Of a DNA stretch of 64,000 nucleotides, positions 16,927-26,510 are shown one piece after another (position 1 is the stretch's first letter; each line of letters starts with the position of its first letter). This DNA comes from QZLE01 sp033852135 (GTDB lineage Bacteria; Pseudomonadota; Gammaproteobacteria; QZLD01). The stretch is taken from the NCBI GenBank assembly GCA_033852135.1, contig JAWSVB010000017.1, forward strand, positions 1 through 64,000, in the 5' to 3' direction. The notes under the pieces are model-generated. The model had not been told where the DNA came from and did not search any database. It was given only the letters and a program-made list of their open reading frames with translations. Position numbers and translations under genes: made by a program.

Positions 16927-18153
16927 TTAGCCTACCATCTGATTCATTTCGAAAATCGGAAGCAATACTGCCATAACAATCATCATCACCACTCCACCCA
17001 TGGTTACGATTAATATAGGCTCTAGTAGGGCGAGGAGGGTGCTTATTAACCCCTCAATATCTCTTTCCTGACTTACAGCTGCGCGATCAAGCATCTCTTC
17101 CAGTTTGCCACTAGATTCACCACTTGATATAAGGTTGATTGTTATTGGGGGGAATTGTTTGCTTTGTTCCAATGATCTTCCTATACCAGCACCCTCTCTT
17201 ATTTTTGAAGTTGCTTCGACAACAGCATTACGCATCGGTAAATTGGAGATAACTTTTGATGATATTTTTAATCCATCAAGAATTGGAACGCCACTGCTAA
17301 TAAGGATGCTGAAAGTACGGGCAAAACGACCAGTGTTTATACCGCGAACAATTTTTTTGATTAGAGGGATTCTGAGATATATCTGATGAACTCGATATTT
17401 GAATTTCTCTTTTTTCATCCCGAAGGAGAACCCAAGTATGATAACAGCAATAATACTTACCAATACTATCCATTGGTTTCTGATGAAATCGCTAAGTGCG
17501 ATCATCGCTATAGTGATATTTGGTAGTTCTTGTGATTGGTTTTCAAAGACATCTACGATTTGAGGAACAACAAATGTTAGTAGGCCTACTACAACTGCAA
17601 TTGCTATGACAGAAAGCGCAATTGGATAGATGAGAGCGGTAGTCACTTTTTGTTGTAAAGCTTGGCGTATCTCAGTGTAGTCAGCAAGTCTTTCAAGAAT
17701 TGCATCTAAATGCCCAGTGTGCTCACCTGCACGAACCGTTGCAATGTATAGATCGGGGAATGCGCTGGGAAATTCAGCAAAACCATCTGCTAATGGGTGC
17801 CCTTCCATAACTTTAGAGCGAACAGAGATTAAGATTCTTTTTAATTTTGGTTTTTCTGATTGTTGGGCAGTGGTTTTAAGGGCTTCTTCAATAGGCAAAG
17901 CAGCCCTCACAAGAGTCGCAAGCTGCCTGGTAACTAGGGCTAGATCCTTGGTGCTCAATGACCCTCGTGGTTTACCGATGGATATGCTGCTTTTCGTGCT
18001 GCTACTAGATCTATCGGCAATCTCTTTTACTGATAATGGAGACCAGCCGTTTTCACGTAGTTTTTGGCGTACGTGTTTGGCGGTATCTCCCTCTATCGTG
18101 CCCTTTTTCTCACGGCCACGTTCATCAATAATGGTGTACTCAAATGCCCCCAT
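16927..18153 (-). CDS. gspF: Type II secretion inner-membrane platform protein GspF
   Basis: 408 residues, the polytopic core of the assembly platform. Two homologous cytoplasmic GspF domains (about 70-190 and 270-395) alternate with three membrane segments (about 172-192, 225-243 and 375-397). The N-terminal FEYTIIDERGREKKGTIEGD and the ATTAQQSEKP/LKRIL segments are typical. It follows gspE by 19 bases and is the last gene of the gspCDEF block. Confidence 0.95.
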   Translation of the reverse strand: MGAFEYTIIDERGREKKGTIEGDTAKHVRQKLRENGWSPLSVKEIADRSSSSTKSSISIGKPRGSLSTKDLALVTRQLATLVRAALPIEEALKTTAQQSEKPKLKRILISVRSKVMEGHPLADGFAEFPSAFPDLYIATVRAGEHTGHLDAILERLADYTEIRQALQQKVTTALIYPIALSVIAIAVVVGLLTFVVPQIVDVFENQSQELPNITIAMIALSDFIRNQWIVLVSIIAVIILGFSFGMKKEKFKYRVHQIYLRIPLIKKIVRGINTGRFARTFSILISSGVPILDGLKISSKVISNLPMRNAVVEATSKIREGAGIGRSLEQSKQFPPITINLISSGESSGKLEEMLDRAAVSQERDIEGLISTLLALLEPILIVTMGGVVMMIVMAVLLPIFEMNQMVG

Positions 18154-18172
18154 CTATCCCTGCCTGGTTTGA

Positions 18173-19732
18173 TCAATCTTCTCTGGTAACACGAAGTATC
18201 TCTTCAAGTGATGTTTCACCTGCAAGTACACGGCCAGCACCTTCGCGACGAATGCTGAATGTTTGAGTTCTTGCATGTTTATCTAACTCTTGCTCTGAAG
18301 CTAAGTTGTGGATTAGGTTGCGCATCTCTTCATCAATAACCACGATCTCATAAATACCACCACGCCCTTTATACCCAGCATTGTTGCATTCTGGGCAACC
18401 TGTTGGTCTATAAAGTATTGGTGGTTGATCTGTTACTGGAACACCGAGCTCTTCACAATCTTTTTCAGTAGCTGTATATGGTTGCTTACAGTGTGGGCAG
18501 AGCATTCTTACCAGTCTCTGAGCGACAACGCCAAGTAGGCTTGATGACACTAGGAATGGTTCAATGCCCATGTCTCGAAGACGGGCGATAGCACCAACAG
18601 CTGTATTCGTATGTAGAGATGATAATACCAAGTGACCAGTTAAACTGGCTTGAACTGCGATTTGTGCAGTTTCAAGGTCACGTACCTCACCAATCATAAC
18701 AACATCTGGATCTTGACGTAGAATAGCTCTAAGCCCTTTAGCAAAACTCATATCAATTTTAGAGTTAACTTGGGTTTGTCCGATACCTTCTAGGTCATAT
18801 TCAACAGGGTCTTCAATGGTAAGAATACTGCGTGAAGCTGTGTTTAATTTGGTTAAACATGCATATAGAGATGTTGACTTACCTGAACCAGTTGGCCCAG
18901 TAACCAAGATGATCCCATGAGGTTTATGAATCATCTCATTGAGGAGGTCTCTGGTAGTACTTGGCATTCCAAGCTGCTCAAGGCTTAAATTGCCTGCTTG
19001 TTTATCAAGTAAACGTAGTACTATTCTTTCTCCGTGTCCTGACGGGAGAGTTGATACACGCACGTCAACAGCTCTACCAGCAATGCGGAGGGCAATACGT
19101 CCATCTTGAGGGAGTCGTTTTTCAGATATGTCTAACGCTGCCATCACTTTGATTCTGGAAACGATTAATGGCGCCATAACCCTTTGAGGTTGTAATACCT
19201 CTCTTAAAACACCATCAACACGAAAACGAACTATTAGTCTGTGTTCAAAAGGTTCGATATGAATATCAGATGCATTTTCTTTAATGGCTTCAGTAAGAAT
19301 GGCATTAATTAAACGGATGATAGGTGCATCATCATCGCTTTCAAGGAGGTCTGCTGGTTCTGGCAGGGTATCAGCTACAGCTGACAGATCCATGTCATCA
19401 CCAATGTCCTCCATCATAGACATTTTGTTGCCACCTTCTTCGTAGGTTTTTTGTAGCAACTGTTCAAACTCATCTTCAGGAATCTTCGTAAGTTCCAACG
19501 GAAGGTCTGCGTAACGACGAAGCTCTGAAATAGATTGAATATCGGTAGAATCACAATATGAAATGCACACCGAATTATCTTTTACTTCAGATAGTATGAT
19601 CTTATGGCGTTTGGCAAAGGCAAAAGATATAGAGAGTATTTTCTCTTCGTAGCTGATCTCTTCATCTACGAGGTTTTCAGACTCAATATCTTCCTCGGTT
19701 GTCTCTTCCAGAGTATCTATATATTCATTCAT
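18173..19732 (-). CDS. gspE: Type II secretion ATPase GspE
   Basis: 519 residues, the hexameric cytoplasmic ATPase that drives pseudopilus growth. The N-terminal domain (1-110) is acidic. Walker A is GPTGSGKS at 279-286, followed by the Asp box around IEDPVEYDLEG and by Walker B in DPDVVMIGEVRD (341-352). Two pairs of cysteines, CPHC (412-415) and CPEC (446-449), form the zinc-binding module of GspE and PilB ATPases. The stop of gspD lies three bases downstream of the adjacent reading frame boundary, so gspD and gspE are close-packed. Confidence 0.96.
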   Translation of the reverse strand: MNEYIDTLEETTEEDIESENLVDEEISYEEKILSISFAFAKRHKIILSEVKDNSVCISYCDSTDIQSISELRRYADLPLELTKIPEDEFEQLLQKTYEEGGNKMSMMEDIGDDMDLSAVADTLPEPADLLESDDDAPIIRLINAILTEAIKENASDIHIEPFEHRLIVRFRVDGVLREVLQPQRVMAPLIVSRIKVMAALDISEKRLPQDGRIALRIAGRAVDVRVSTLPSGHGERIVLRLLDKQAGNLSLEQLGMPSTTRDLLNEMIHKPHGIILVTGPTGSGKSTSLYACLTKLNTASRSILTIEDPVEYDLEGIGQTQVNSKIDMSFAKGLRAILRQDPDVVMIGEVRDLETAQIAVQASLTGHLVLSSLHTNTAVGAIARLRDMGIEPFLVSSSLLGVVAQRLVRMLCPHCKQPYTATEKDCEELGVPVTDQPPILYRPTGCPECNNAGYKGRGGIYEIVVIDEEMRNLIHNLASEQELDKHARTQTFSIRREGAGRVLAGETSLEEILRVTRED

Positions 19733-19734
19733 GG

Positions 19735-21858
19735 CTACTGGTCTGACTCTTTTTTCTCTGCCTGTTTTTGTGCTTCAGCTATCTCATCAAATGGGACAGG
19801 TAGTTTTGTTAATTCATCATAAGTTGGCAGAAGTGGAGTTTTAATCTCACCATTCATTCTTAAAGTTCCTTGCCCTCTCCGCTCTATCTGGCGTGCACGA
19901 ATATAATCATATTTTCTATGGGTATATGCTTGTGCAGTAGCAGCGTCACGAATAATTACCGGGTGAAGGAATATCATTAGATTACGTTTAACTTTACTAG
20001 TTTTGGAGTATTTAAATAGTTCACCGATTAATGGAACATCCCCAAGCCCAGGTACTTTTTGTTCAGTTTCTTCAACTGAATCATCGATTAGGCCACCAAG
20101 GATAATAACTTGTCCATCTTCCGCCATGATGCTGGTTTTGATGCTACGTTTTTTGGTAACAATATCTACAGCATTTGCAGCACTGGTTGCAAGACTTGAT
20201 ACTTCCTGCTCAATATCAAGCTTTATTGCATTACCTTCGTTTATTTGTGGTTTCACTTTTAGGATTAGACCAACATCTTCACGTTTAATTGTCTGAAATG
20301 GGCTTACAGAGCTTGATGATGCTCCTGTATTTGAATATTGACCGGTTACAAAGGGTACATTTTCAGCAACCCTGATTTCAGCAGCCTCATTGTCAGTAGT
20401 CATGATGGTTGGAGTGGAAAGGATGTTTGATCCTGCACTTGAGCCAAGCGCTGATACGATAGCCCCAAAGCGGGTTTTACCACTTTTAAAGCTTCCAACT
20501 CCAAGAGTAAAGCCACCAGGAAGAGCGCCAGATGCATTTGCAGAGTTTCCTGATGTTGCACTTAGAATGCTTCCTAATACTCCGCCAAAGTTTGATGAAG
20601 CAGCATATCCATTTTGAGATGAGTTGCTTGATGCAGCATCGAAGATCCAGTTTACACCGAGTTCTGAGGCTTTATCTGATGAAACTTCAACGATAATAGC
20701 TTCAATCATTACTTGAGCTCTGCGGATATCAAGCTGCTGGATAACCATTTTTAGAGAAGCAAGTATCTTTGGTGGGGCAGTAATAACAAGAGCATTAGTT
20801 GACTCATGCGCTTGAATATTTACTTTTATCTGTGAGCTACTATTGGTAGAGCGCTTAGATTTTTTACTGCTGGTAGTTTTGCTTGAAACTTTAAGGTTGT
20901 CACTGATTCCAGTTAGAACTGAAACTAGCTCTTTAGCTTCGGCATATTTAAGATAAATAACTTGTGTGCTACCACTATCTCCACCAAGGTCAGTATCAAG
21001 GTGGGCAATGATTGCTCTTGCTTTGATGCGAGCTGCTGGATCTCCGTTTAGTAGTACGCTATTAGTTCTTTCGTCAGTTGCAATTGTAAGCTTTGAAGAT
21101 TGCGGTTCATTTTGATCTTTCTTATAAAGTAAGCTAAGTATTCGAGCAACGTCAGTTGCGGATGCATACTCTAGTTGGATAACTTCAACTTCAGCTGAGT
21201 TGGCTTTGTCGATTCTACGTACAATATCAAGCATACGTTTAATGTTGCCTGCTCTGTCTGAAACAATTAGTACATTTGTTGGAGGGTAAGCTGCTAAATG
21301 GCTTTGCTGTGGAACTAATGGGCGTAATATTGGTACAAGTTGAGCAGCTGCAACATTCTGAATTGGGATAACCTGGGTAATAAACTCATCAATAGAGCTG
21401 CCATCGCTTGGTTTTTGTACTGGAATGCTACTTTGTTTTGCTGTTATGTCAGGAATGATTTTTACAACTTTACCTGAAGGGACAGCTGAGTATCCATGAA
21501 CTTGAAGAATTGAAAGGAATACCCTGTAGGTTTCTTCCTGCTCCATTGGGCGGGTAGAGATTATATTTATCTTGCCTTTGACTCTTGGGTCAACGATAAA
21601 GTTTTTCCCAGTCACCTCTGCAACAGTAGCAATTAAAGTGTTTATATCTGCATCTTTCAGATTAAGGGTGATGTTTTTAGCGAAAGCTGCTTGCGAGATT
21701 AGAATGCTTGAAATTACAAATGTAATAGCAGGTATTGCTCTCTTCATGATCCTTTTTATTCGGTTGTCAATTAGTCCAATTATTGATCTTTTTGTTGGTT
21801 CCGTCATTGTCGACACGCCTTTGGTTGTAGTCGCTAAAACTGTTGTATCTATAAACAT
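19735..21858 (-). CDS. gspD: Type II secretion outer-membrane secretin GspD
   Basis: Up to 707 residues. After the signal region come the N0 domain (ITLNLKDADINTLIATVAEVTGKNFIVDP), three N1-N3 repeats, a Ser/Lys-rich loop, and the secretin beta-barrel domain with the conserved VPFVTGQ, KPQINEGN and VPGLGDVPLIGELF segments. It forms the outer-membrane gate of the T2SS. The start is uncertain: the frame opens at 21858, six bases after the gspC stop. An internal ATG at 21747 begins a textbook signal peptide (MKRAIPAITFVISS to QAAFA) but has AAGGA only two bases upstream. The longer form would have a 37-residue charged region before the hydrophobic core. Confidence 0.93.
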   Translation of the reverse strand: MFIDTTVLATTTKGVSTMTEPTKRSIIGLIDNRIKRIMKRAIPAITFVISSILISQAAFAKNITLNLKDADINTLIATVAEVTGKNFIVDPRVKGKINIISTRPMEQEETYRVFLSILQVHGYSAVPSGKVVKIIPDITAKQSSIPVQKPSDGSSIDEFITQVIPIQNVAAAQLVPILRPLVPQQSHLAAYPPTNVLIVSDRAGNIKRMLDIVRRIDKANSAEVEVIQLEYASATDVARILSLLYKKDQNEPQSSKLTIATDERTNSVLLNGDPAARIKARAIIAHLDTDLGGDSGSTQVIYLKYAEAKELVSVLTGISDNLKVSSKTTSSKKSKRSTNSSSQIKVNIQAHESTNALVITAPPKILASLKMVIQQLDIRRAQVMIEAIIVEVSSDKASELGVNWIFDAASSNSSQNGYAASSNFGGVLGSILSATSGNSANASGALPGGFTLGVGSFKSGKTRFGAIVSALGSSAGSNILSTPTIMTTDNEAAEIRVAENVPFVTGQYSNTGASSSSVSPFQTIKREDVGLILKVKPQINEGNAIKLDIEQEVSSLATSAANAVDIVTKKRSIKTSIMAEDGQVIILGGLIDDSVEETEQKVPGLGDVPLIGELFKYSKTSKVKRNLMIFLHPVIIRDAATAQAYTHRKYDYIRARQIERRGQGTLRMNGEIKTPLLPTYDELTKLPVPFDEIAEAQKQAEKKESDQ

Positions 21859-21864
21859 TTCTAT

Positions 21865-22827
21865 CTAAAAGCTCAGTGTTACGTTTCTTTCAGTGCTACC
21901 ACTTTTTACCGTTAGATTCATACTCTGGGCAGTGGATAGCTTTTCAATTACCTGGAAACCTTTTTGCGGGCTGTCGAGTTTTACGTCGTCAACAGCTGTG
22001 ACAATGTCTCCAACTTTTAGGCCAAGGGCCTTAAAAATGTTGCGGTTCTTTCCTGGGCTCACTCTAAAGCCAAGGAATTTTTTACCTCTGGAGATAGGTG
22101 ATATTTTAATAACTTGATTAATGCTATCAGGATCTTTCATAAGAGTTTGTCTTACTTCACTTAATGAGATATCTCCTGAAAGAGAGGATAGTCCATTGCC
22201 TGCGCCCCTGGTAACTGGGTTGCGACTTGATCTAGATTTTTTTAAGCGATCTCGAGCTCGTGAGCTTTTGGAGGAGCTCTTTTTATTTGCAGCAGCTGTT
22301 TTATCTGGAAGTCTTATAGTCTCTTTAGAATTGTCGCTGCGTAGAAGAATAACTTTATCTTTGTGGATAGAGTCAACAATTGCCTGGCCTTTAACGCTGC
22401 TGCCAATAGCATAGGTGTTCTCTTTTTTGCTAGAGTCCTCAATCATTGCTCGTGCAAATTTAGGATCGTCACTATATAAGATCCCTTTAAGAGTAAAATT
22501 AAGTTTTGCTACGGAACGGTCAGGTTTTGGAAGTCGTGGTTGCTTTGCTTTAGGCTGAGTTGGTTTTGTTGAAGCGTTGCCAAATATATGTAGTGCCGCA
22601 ATATTATCCCCACCAAAAGTACGGTTTGATATCTTTTTTTGTACACTGGCAGACACAGTTGGCGCGGCAATATCTTTGTCGCCTTTGTCTAATACAGCCC
22701 AGGAAAGTTTGGCAAGCGCATAAGATATAATTACAACAATCACTAAGTTTGCGATTACTGCTGCGCGTCTGACGTTTTGTCCTTCAAGCCAATGGATAAT
22801 AGTTATTTTATTTATTTTTTTTGTCAC
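21865..22827 (-). CDS. gspC: Type II secretion protein GspC
   Basis: 320 residues: a short cytoplasmic tail, one membrane helix (about 22-46), a periplasmic HR domain (about 105-175, FTLKGILYSDDPKFARAMIED), a Lys/Ser/Arg-rich linker and a C-terminal PDZ domain (FRVSPGKNRNIFKALGLKVGDIVTAVDDVKL). GspC connects the inner-membrane platform to the secretin through the HR domain and contributes to substrate choice through PDZ. It heads the gspCDEF block, with the promoter expected in the 636-base gap upstream. Confidence 0.93.
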   Translation of the reverse strand: MTKKINKITIIHWLEGQNVRRAAVIANLVIVVIISYALAKLSWAVLDKGDKDIAAPTVSASVQKKISNRTFGGDNIAALHIFGNASTKPTQPKAKQPRLPKPDRSVAKLNFTLKGILYSDDPKFARAMIEDSSKKENTYAIGSSVKGQAIVDSIHKDKVILLRSDNSKETIRLPDKTAAANKKSSSKSSRARDRLKKSRSSRNPVTRGAGNGLSSLSGDISLSEVRQTLMKDPDSINQVIKISPISRGKKFLGFRVSPGKNRNIFKALGLKVGDIVTAVDDVKLDSPQKGFQVIEKLSTAQSMNLTVKSGSTERNVTLSF

Positions 22828-23463
22828 ACGTATTCCAAACTTTTGTAATTATTCCCTTTGCTATTTCTATTATAAGAGATAATGAGAAAATGTCCGCTCA
22901 TATTTAGAAAATCTTGATCTTCAGATCTAGCAAACTGGTACTGTCTTATTATTATTCGCAAATTACTAATAGCTACTTTAGTAAAAAAACCTTTATTAGT
23001 AAAGATATGGATTGTTGTTTTTGTTTGGGATTAATGTTTGTTGTGACAAGTAGCGCTTGAGTGGGCTTTGTTTGAATTTTGCTTATACTTCATATGGTTA
23101 ATCGTAAGTGGTAAACTTTGGGTATGGTTTTGTATAAGCTGTTTGTTGAGTGTTGGACTGGTGTTTAGCGTTATGTGTATGCTGTATAAGTGTTTTTTGT
23201 GATTTTGTTCAATAATGTTTAAATATATATCAGGTAAATGTTGCCTTTTTTAAAAAAATGGGGTAAAAAGTGGTTATTGCGGGAGTTTCCTGCAGCATTA
23301 TATTTATGAAGAAAACCTTCCGAGGATGGCTATCCCCCTTTTTTGAATCCCAAGTGTGTTGATCTTTTAAGGTTGTTTTGGCCGAATTCCATATCTTTTA
23401 TGCTGATAATAATCCGTTGAAGAGTTTTCTATCTCTTGTTCTTAAATTCGGAGGCAATAGGAA
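22828..23463. other. 636-base gap between divergent gspC and trxA
   Basis: No reading frame of note and no RNA gene that I recognise. It must contain the gspC and trxA promoters. One local structure is a hairpin GCGGGA-GTT-TCCTGC at 23279-23293 (one wobble pair), and GGAT/ATCC with a following C/T run near 23321-23342 could be a weak terminator. A long untranslated leader for trxA is therefore possible. Confidence 0.4.
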
Positions 23464-23790
23464 TTGAGCGATAAAATTGTTGAGTTGACTGATGCTAGTT
23501 TTGGTGATGAAGTTTTAAACTCTAGCGAACCTGTATTAGTTGACTACTGGGCTCAATGGTGTGGTCCTTGTAAAATGATTGCGCCTTTATTGGATGAAAT
23601 AGCTGAAGAGTACGATGGTAAGCTTAAGGTCGCTAAGCTTAATATTGATGATAATAGCGAGGTCCCTTTGAAGTACGGTATCAGAGGAATCCCTACGCTG
23701 ATGATTTTTAAAGATGGAGACGTCAACGATACGAAAGTTGGCCCAATGTCAAAATCACAGCTTAAAGCTTTTATAGACAGCAATCTTTAA
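23464..23790 (+). CDS. trxA: Thioredoxin
   Basis: 108 residues, the E. coli thioredoxin length. The active site WCGPC has its cysteines at 33 and 36, and the cis-proline is in GIPTLMIF. It is the general cytoplasmic disulfide reductant, reduced by thioredoxin reductase. The start codon is TTG, chosen because GGAGG lies nine bases upstream and no in-frame ATG is close. trxA next to rho is a conserved gammaproteobacterial pair. Confidence 0.96.
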   Translation: MSDKIVELTDASFGDEVLNSSEPVLVDYWAQWCGPCKMIAPLLDEIAEEYDGKLKVAKLNIDDNSEVPLKYGIRGIPTLMIFKDGDVNDTKVGPMSKSQLKAFIDSNL

Positions 23791-23984
23791 GTAGCTGATC
23801 TATTATTAACGTGACCGAACCAGGTGGGTTGCCTTTGGGTAATTCTTGTATCAGTTTGGGAGTTTTTATGCTGCCATTAACAGGTGGCTGCAATTATATT
23901 TTTGAATTTCCTCCAATGAAATTTGATAGTACTAATTAGTTACTAGCTTAATAATCCCATTAATTAATAGTTGAGGACGCGACT

Positions 23985-25253
23985 TTGGACGCGATGAATC
24001 TTTCAGAACTTAAATCCATGAACCCAAGAGTCTTAGTTGAACTAGCTGAGTCAATGGGTCTTGAAGGTGTAGCTAGAACAAGAAAGCAGGATCTTATCTT
24101 TGCTTTATTGAAGGCTCACTCTAAAAGTGGAGAAGATATATACGGAGATGGAGTATTAGAGATACTTCAAGATGGCTTTGGCTTTCTTCGTTCAGCAAAT
24201 GGCTCTTACATGGCCGGTCCTGATGATATCTATGTATCACCAAGTCAAATTAGGAGATTTGGCCTAAGAACTGGTGATACAATTGCTGGTAAAATTAGAC
24301 CGCCAAAAGATGGTGAAAGGTATTTTGCTCTACTCAAAGTTGAAAATATCAACTATGAGCGCCCAGAAAACACAAAAAATAAAATAGCTTTTGAAAACCT
24401 GACCCCAATTTTTCCCAATGAACGTATCAAAATGGAGATTGGCAATGGTAGTACTGAAGATATCACCTCAAGGGTCATAGATTTATCTACTCCAATTGGT
24501 AAAGGGCAAAGAGGGTTGATTGTATCTCCCCCTAAAGCTGGTAAAACAATGATGCTGCAAAATATTGCGCATTCAATTGTTACTAACCACCCAGAGTGCT
24601 ATCTAATCGTGCTTCTTATTGATGAGAGGCCAGAAGAGGTAACTGATTTTGCTCGCTCAGTAGTACAGGCCGAAGTTGTTTCTAGTACTTTCGATGAGCC
24701 TGCAAGTCGTCATGTTCAAGTGGCTGAAATGGTTATTGAGAAGGCAAAGCGTTTAGCTGAGCATAAAAAGGATGTTGTTATCCTGCTTGACTCTATCACA
24801 AGGCTAGCAAGAGCATATAATACAGTTGTTCCTTCCTCAGGCAAGGTTCTAACTGGTGGTGTTGATGCCAATGCCCTACAAAGACCAAAAAGGTTCTTTG
24901 GTGCGGCTCGTAATCTCGAGGCTAATGGTAGCTTAACAATTATTGCTACGGCCTTAGTAGATACAGGTTCACGTATGGACGAGGTTATTTACGAAGAGTT
25001 TAAGGGTACAGGCAATATGGAACTGCATCTTGATCGTCGTATTGCTGAAAAGAGAGTTTATCCAGCAATAAATGTGATTCGTTCTGGAACAAGAAAAGAG
25101 GACCTTCTCACTAAGCCAGATGAATTGCAGAAGATGTGGATTTTGCGTAAATTCCTACATGAGATGGATGAGATTCAAGCGATGGAGTTTGTGCTTGATA
25201 GGTTAAAAACTACTAAAACTAACGATGAGTTTTTCGACGCCATGAAGCGTTAA
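23985..25253 (+). CDS. rho: Transcription termination factor Rho
   Basis: A hexameric RNA-dependent ATPase that terminates transcription. It has the N-terminal helical and cold-shock-like RNA-binding domain (DGFGFLRS, YVSPSQIRRFGLRTGD), Walker A PPKAGKT and the R-loop/Q-loop region (VVILLDSITRLARAYN). From the TTG at 23985 it is 422 residues, with GAGGA seven bases upstream. From the ATG at 23994 it would be 419 residues, exactly the E. coli length, but the Shine-Dalgarno would be 16 bases away. I keep the TTG start on spacing. Confidence 0.97.
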   Translation: MDAMNLSELKSMNPRVLVELAESMGLEGVARTRKQDLIFALLKAHSKSGEDIYGDGVLEILQDGFGFLRSANGSYMAGPDDIYVSPSQIRRFGLRTGDTIAGKIRPPKDGERYFALLKVENINYERPENTKNKIAFENLTPIFPNERIKMEIGNGSTEDITSRVIDLSTPIGKGQRGLIVSPPKAGKTMMLQNIAHSIVTNHPECYLIVLLIDERPEEVTDFARSVVQAEVVSSTFDEPASRHVQVAEMVIEKAKRLAEHKKDVVILLDSITRLARAYNTVVPSSGKVLTGGVDANALQRPKRFFGAARNLEANGSLTIIATALVDTGSRMDEVIYEEFKGTGNMELHLDRRIAEKRVYPAINVIRSGTRKEDLLTKPDELQKMWILRKFLHEMDEIQAMEFVLDRLKTTKTNDEFFDAMKR

Positions 25254-25261
25254 AAACTACT

Positions 25262-25361
25262 GCGCTTGCTTATTCTTTGTTGTAAACGGTTAAAAAATGA
25301 GTCACGCACTACTCGTGTGCTCAACATGTTTTTAATCGTTTACGCCTCGACTAAGCTGCGC
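25262..25361. repeat. 100-nt imperfect inverted repeat downstream of rho
   Basis: The arms GTAAACGGTTAAAAA (25282-25296) and TTTTTAATCGTTTAC (25329-25343) are complementary over 15 bases with one G-T pair. An outer pair, GCGCTTGCTTA (25262-25272) with TAAGCTGCGC (25352-25361), extends the stem with a bulge, and inner GAG/CTC and CACG/CGTG pairs close it. The whole can fold as one long hairpin or cruciform. It looks like a small non-coding mobile or REP-like element; no encoded protein is credible. Confidence 0.5.
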
Positions 25362-25481
25362 TCGCTACGTTTTTATATTTGCGTTTATTTTCCCAGTATC
25401 TTTTTTACAAATTGCGCCTTGATCTTGAAAAAATATATTGCAAATTAGTTGTATGCATAGACTGCGATAGTCGATTCAAAT

Positions 25482-25507
25482 AAAAACCCGGCAATGCCGG
25501 GTTTTTA
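25482..25507. terminator. Bidirectional intrinsic terminator, rho / isochorismatase-like gene
   Basis: AAAAACCCGGC-AAT-GCCGGGTTTTT forms a GC-rich stem flanked by A and T runs on either side. It can stop both the rho transcript from the left and the convergent hydrolase transcript from the right. Confidence 0.9.
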
Positions 25508-25531
25508 TTTGAAATTAATAAATCGAATAAA

Positions 25532-26074
25532 TTAAACAATTATTTTAGATATTTGTTTAAAGTTTGGGTGTTTAAAATCCTGCATCAGTTCAAATAGAGC
25601 CATCTCAACGCTTGATGATTTAGCGCCAAGCTGAACCATCTTTCTAATTGCAGTTTCTTTATTAGTAACAGCCCTGGAAGAGATTCCATCTTCTATAACT
25701 TCAACGTTATAGTTATTTTGCAGAAGTTGCGCAACAGTTTGATAAACGCAAACATGAGCCTCTATCCCAATAACTAACAAGTTTTCTTTATTTAGGTCTT
25801 TTATAGTACCAAGGAAATCTGCGCTTCCGCAGCAGCTAAATGAGGATTTGCTTATTGGAGTCTTACCTTCGTTAAATAGCTCCGCTATCTCCGGTATTGT
25901 TCCGCCAATTTTATCAGGCATCTGTTCTACCCAAACTATTGGTACCTCAAGTATTTGTAACCCTTTTATGAGCTTTATGCAGTTTGCTGCAAGTTCTTGG
26001 TTGTTGGCAACAGCAGGCAATAGTTTCTGTTGGATATCAACAATAACCAGAGCTGTATTTTCAGTGGTGAGCAT
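25532..26074 (-). CDS. Isochorismatase-family cysteine hydrolase
   Basis: 180 residues. The catalytic triad of the family is visible: Asp13 in LVIVDIQQ, Lys76 in ISKSSFSCC and Cys109 in GIEAHVCV, followed by the cis-peptide region. The family includes nicotinamidases, YcaC-like hydrolases and isochorismatases. The short form and SKSSFSCCGS segment look closest to YcaC-type proteins of unknown substrate, so a specific reaction cannot be given. It lies 29 bases from the ppnP stop and probably shares its transcript. Confidence 0.85.
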   Translation of the reverse strand: MLTTENTALVIVDIQQKLLPAVANNQELAANCIKLIKGLQILEVPIVWVEQMPDKIGGTIPEIAELFNEGKTPISKSSFSCCGSADFLGTIKDLNKENLLVIGIEAHVCVYQTVAQLLQNNYNVEVIEDGISSRAVTNKETAIRKMVQLGAKSSSVEMALFELMQDFKHPNFKQISKIIV

Positions 26075-26103
26075 TGTTATCTCCTTGGTAAATCTATTGT
26101 TGG

Positions 26104-26418
26104 TTATTTAAGGTATGAGCAGCAGTAGTCAGCAGGTTTGGTTACCTTCATTGAGAACTCAGCATTTGCTGGTATTTCAAATGATTCGCCACCGATAACT
26201 TTTACCCATTTATCACTGCCTGGAAGTTTAACATCAAGCTCACCGTCTAATATTTCCATGATCTCTTTGTCGGCGGTATCAAATGTGTAGTCGCCAGGAA
26301 GCATAAAACCAAGAGTTTTTTTAGTTCCATCATCAAATAAAACAGTGCGGCTGATAACTTTGCCATCAAAATATACGTTAGCTTTTTTTACTACAGTAAC
26401 ATTGTTAAATACGGTCAT
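26104..26418 (-). CDS. ppnP: Pyrimidine/purine nucleoside phosphorylase PpnP
   Basis: 104 residues of the YaiE/DUF1255 cupin-like family, which phosphorolyses several nucleosides to base and ribose 1-phosphate. Landmarks are PGDYTFDTADKEIMEILDGEL and the terminal FEIPANAEFSMKV...YCCSYL, matching the E. coli protein throughout. I start at the ATG at 26418, which has GGAG seven bases upstream; reading from a TTG four codons earlier would start inside that Shine-Dalgarno. Confidence 0.9.
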   Translation of the reverse strand: MTVFNNVTVVKKANVYFDGKVISRTVLFDDGTKKTLGFMLPGDYTFDTADKEIMEILDGELDVKLPGSDKWVKVIGGESFEIPANAEFSMKVTKPADYCCSYLK

Positions 26419-26510
26419 TAAATTCTCCAATATATAATTTTGCTGTGATTTATAGTTGTTGCAGATGATAGCAAAACCAGTGCGCTTATGTAACAGGCTG
26501 ACTTTATAAG

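Noticed and set aside
16905..16930. TTCGAAT with neighbouring pairs, like a tRNA T-arm
   Set aside because: The five-base T-stem does not pair, no acceptor or anticodon stem can be built, and the gspF stop codon lies in it.
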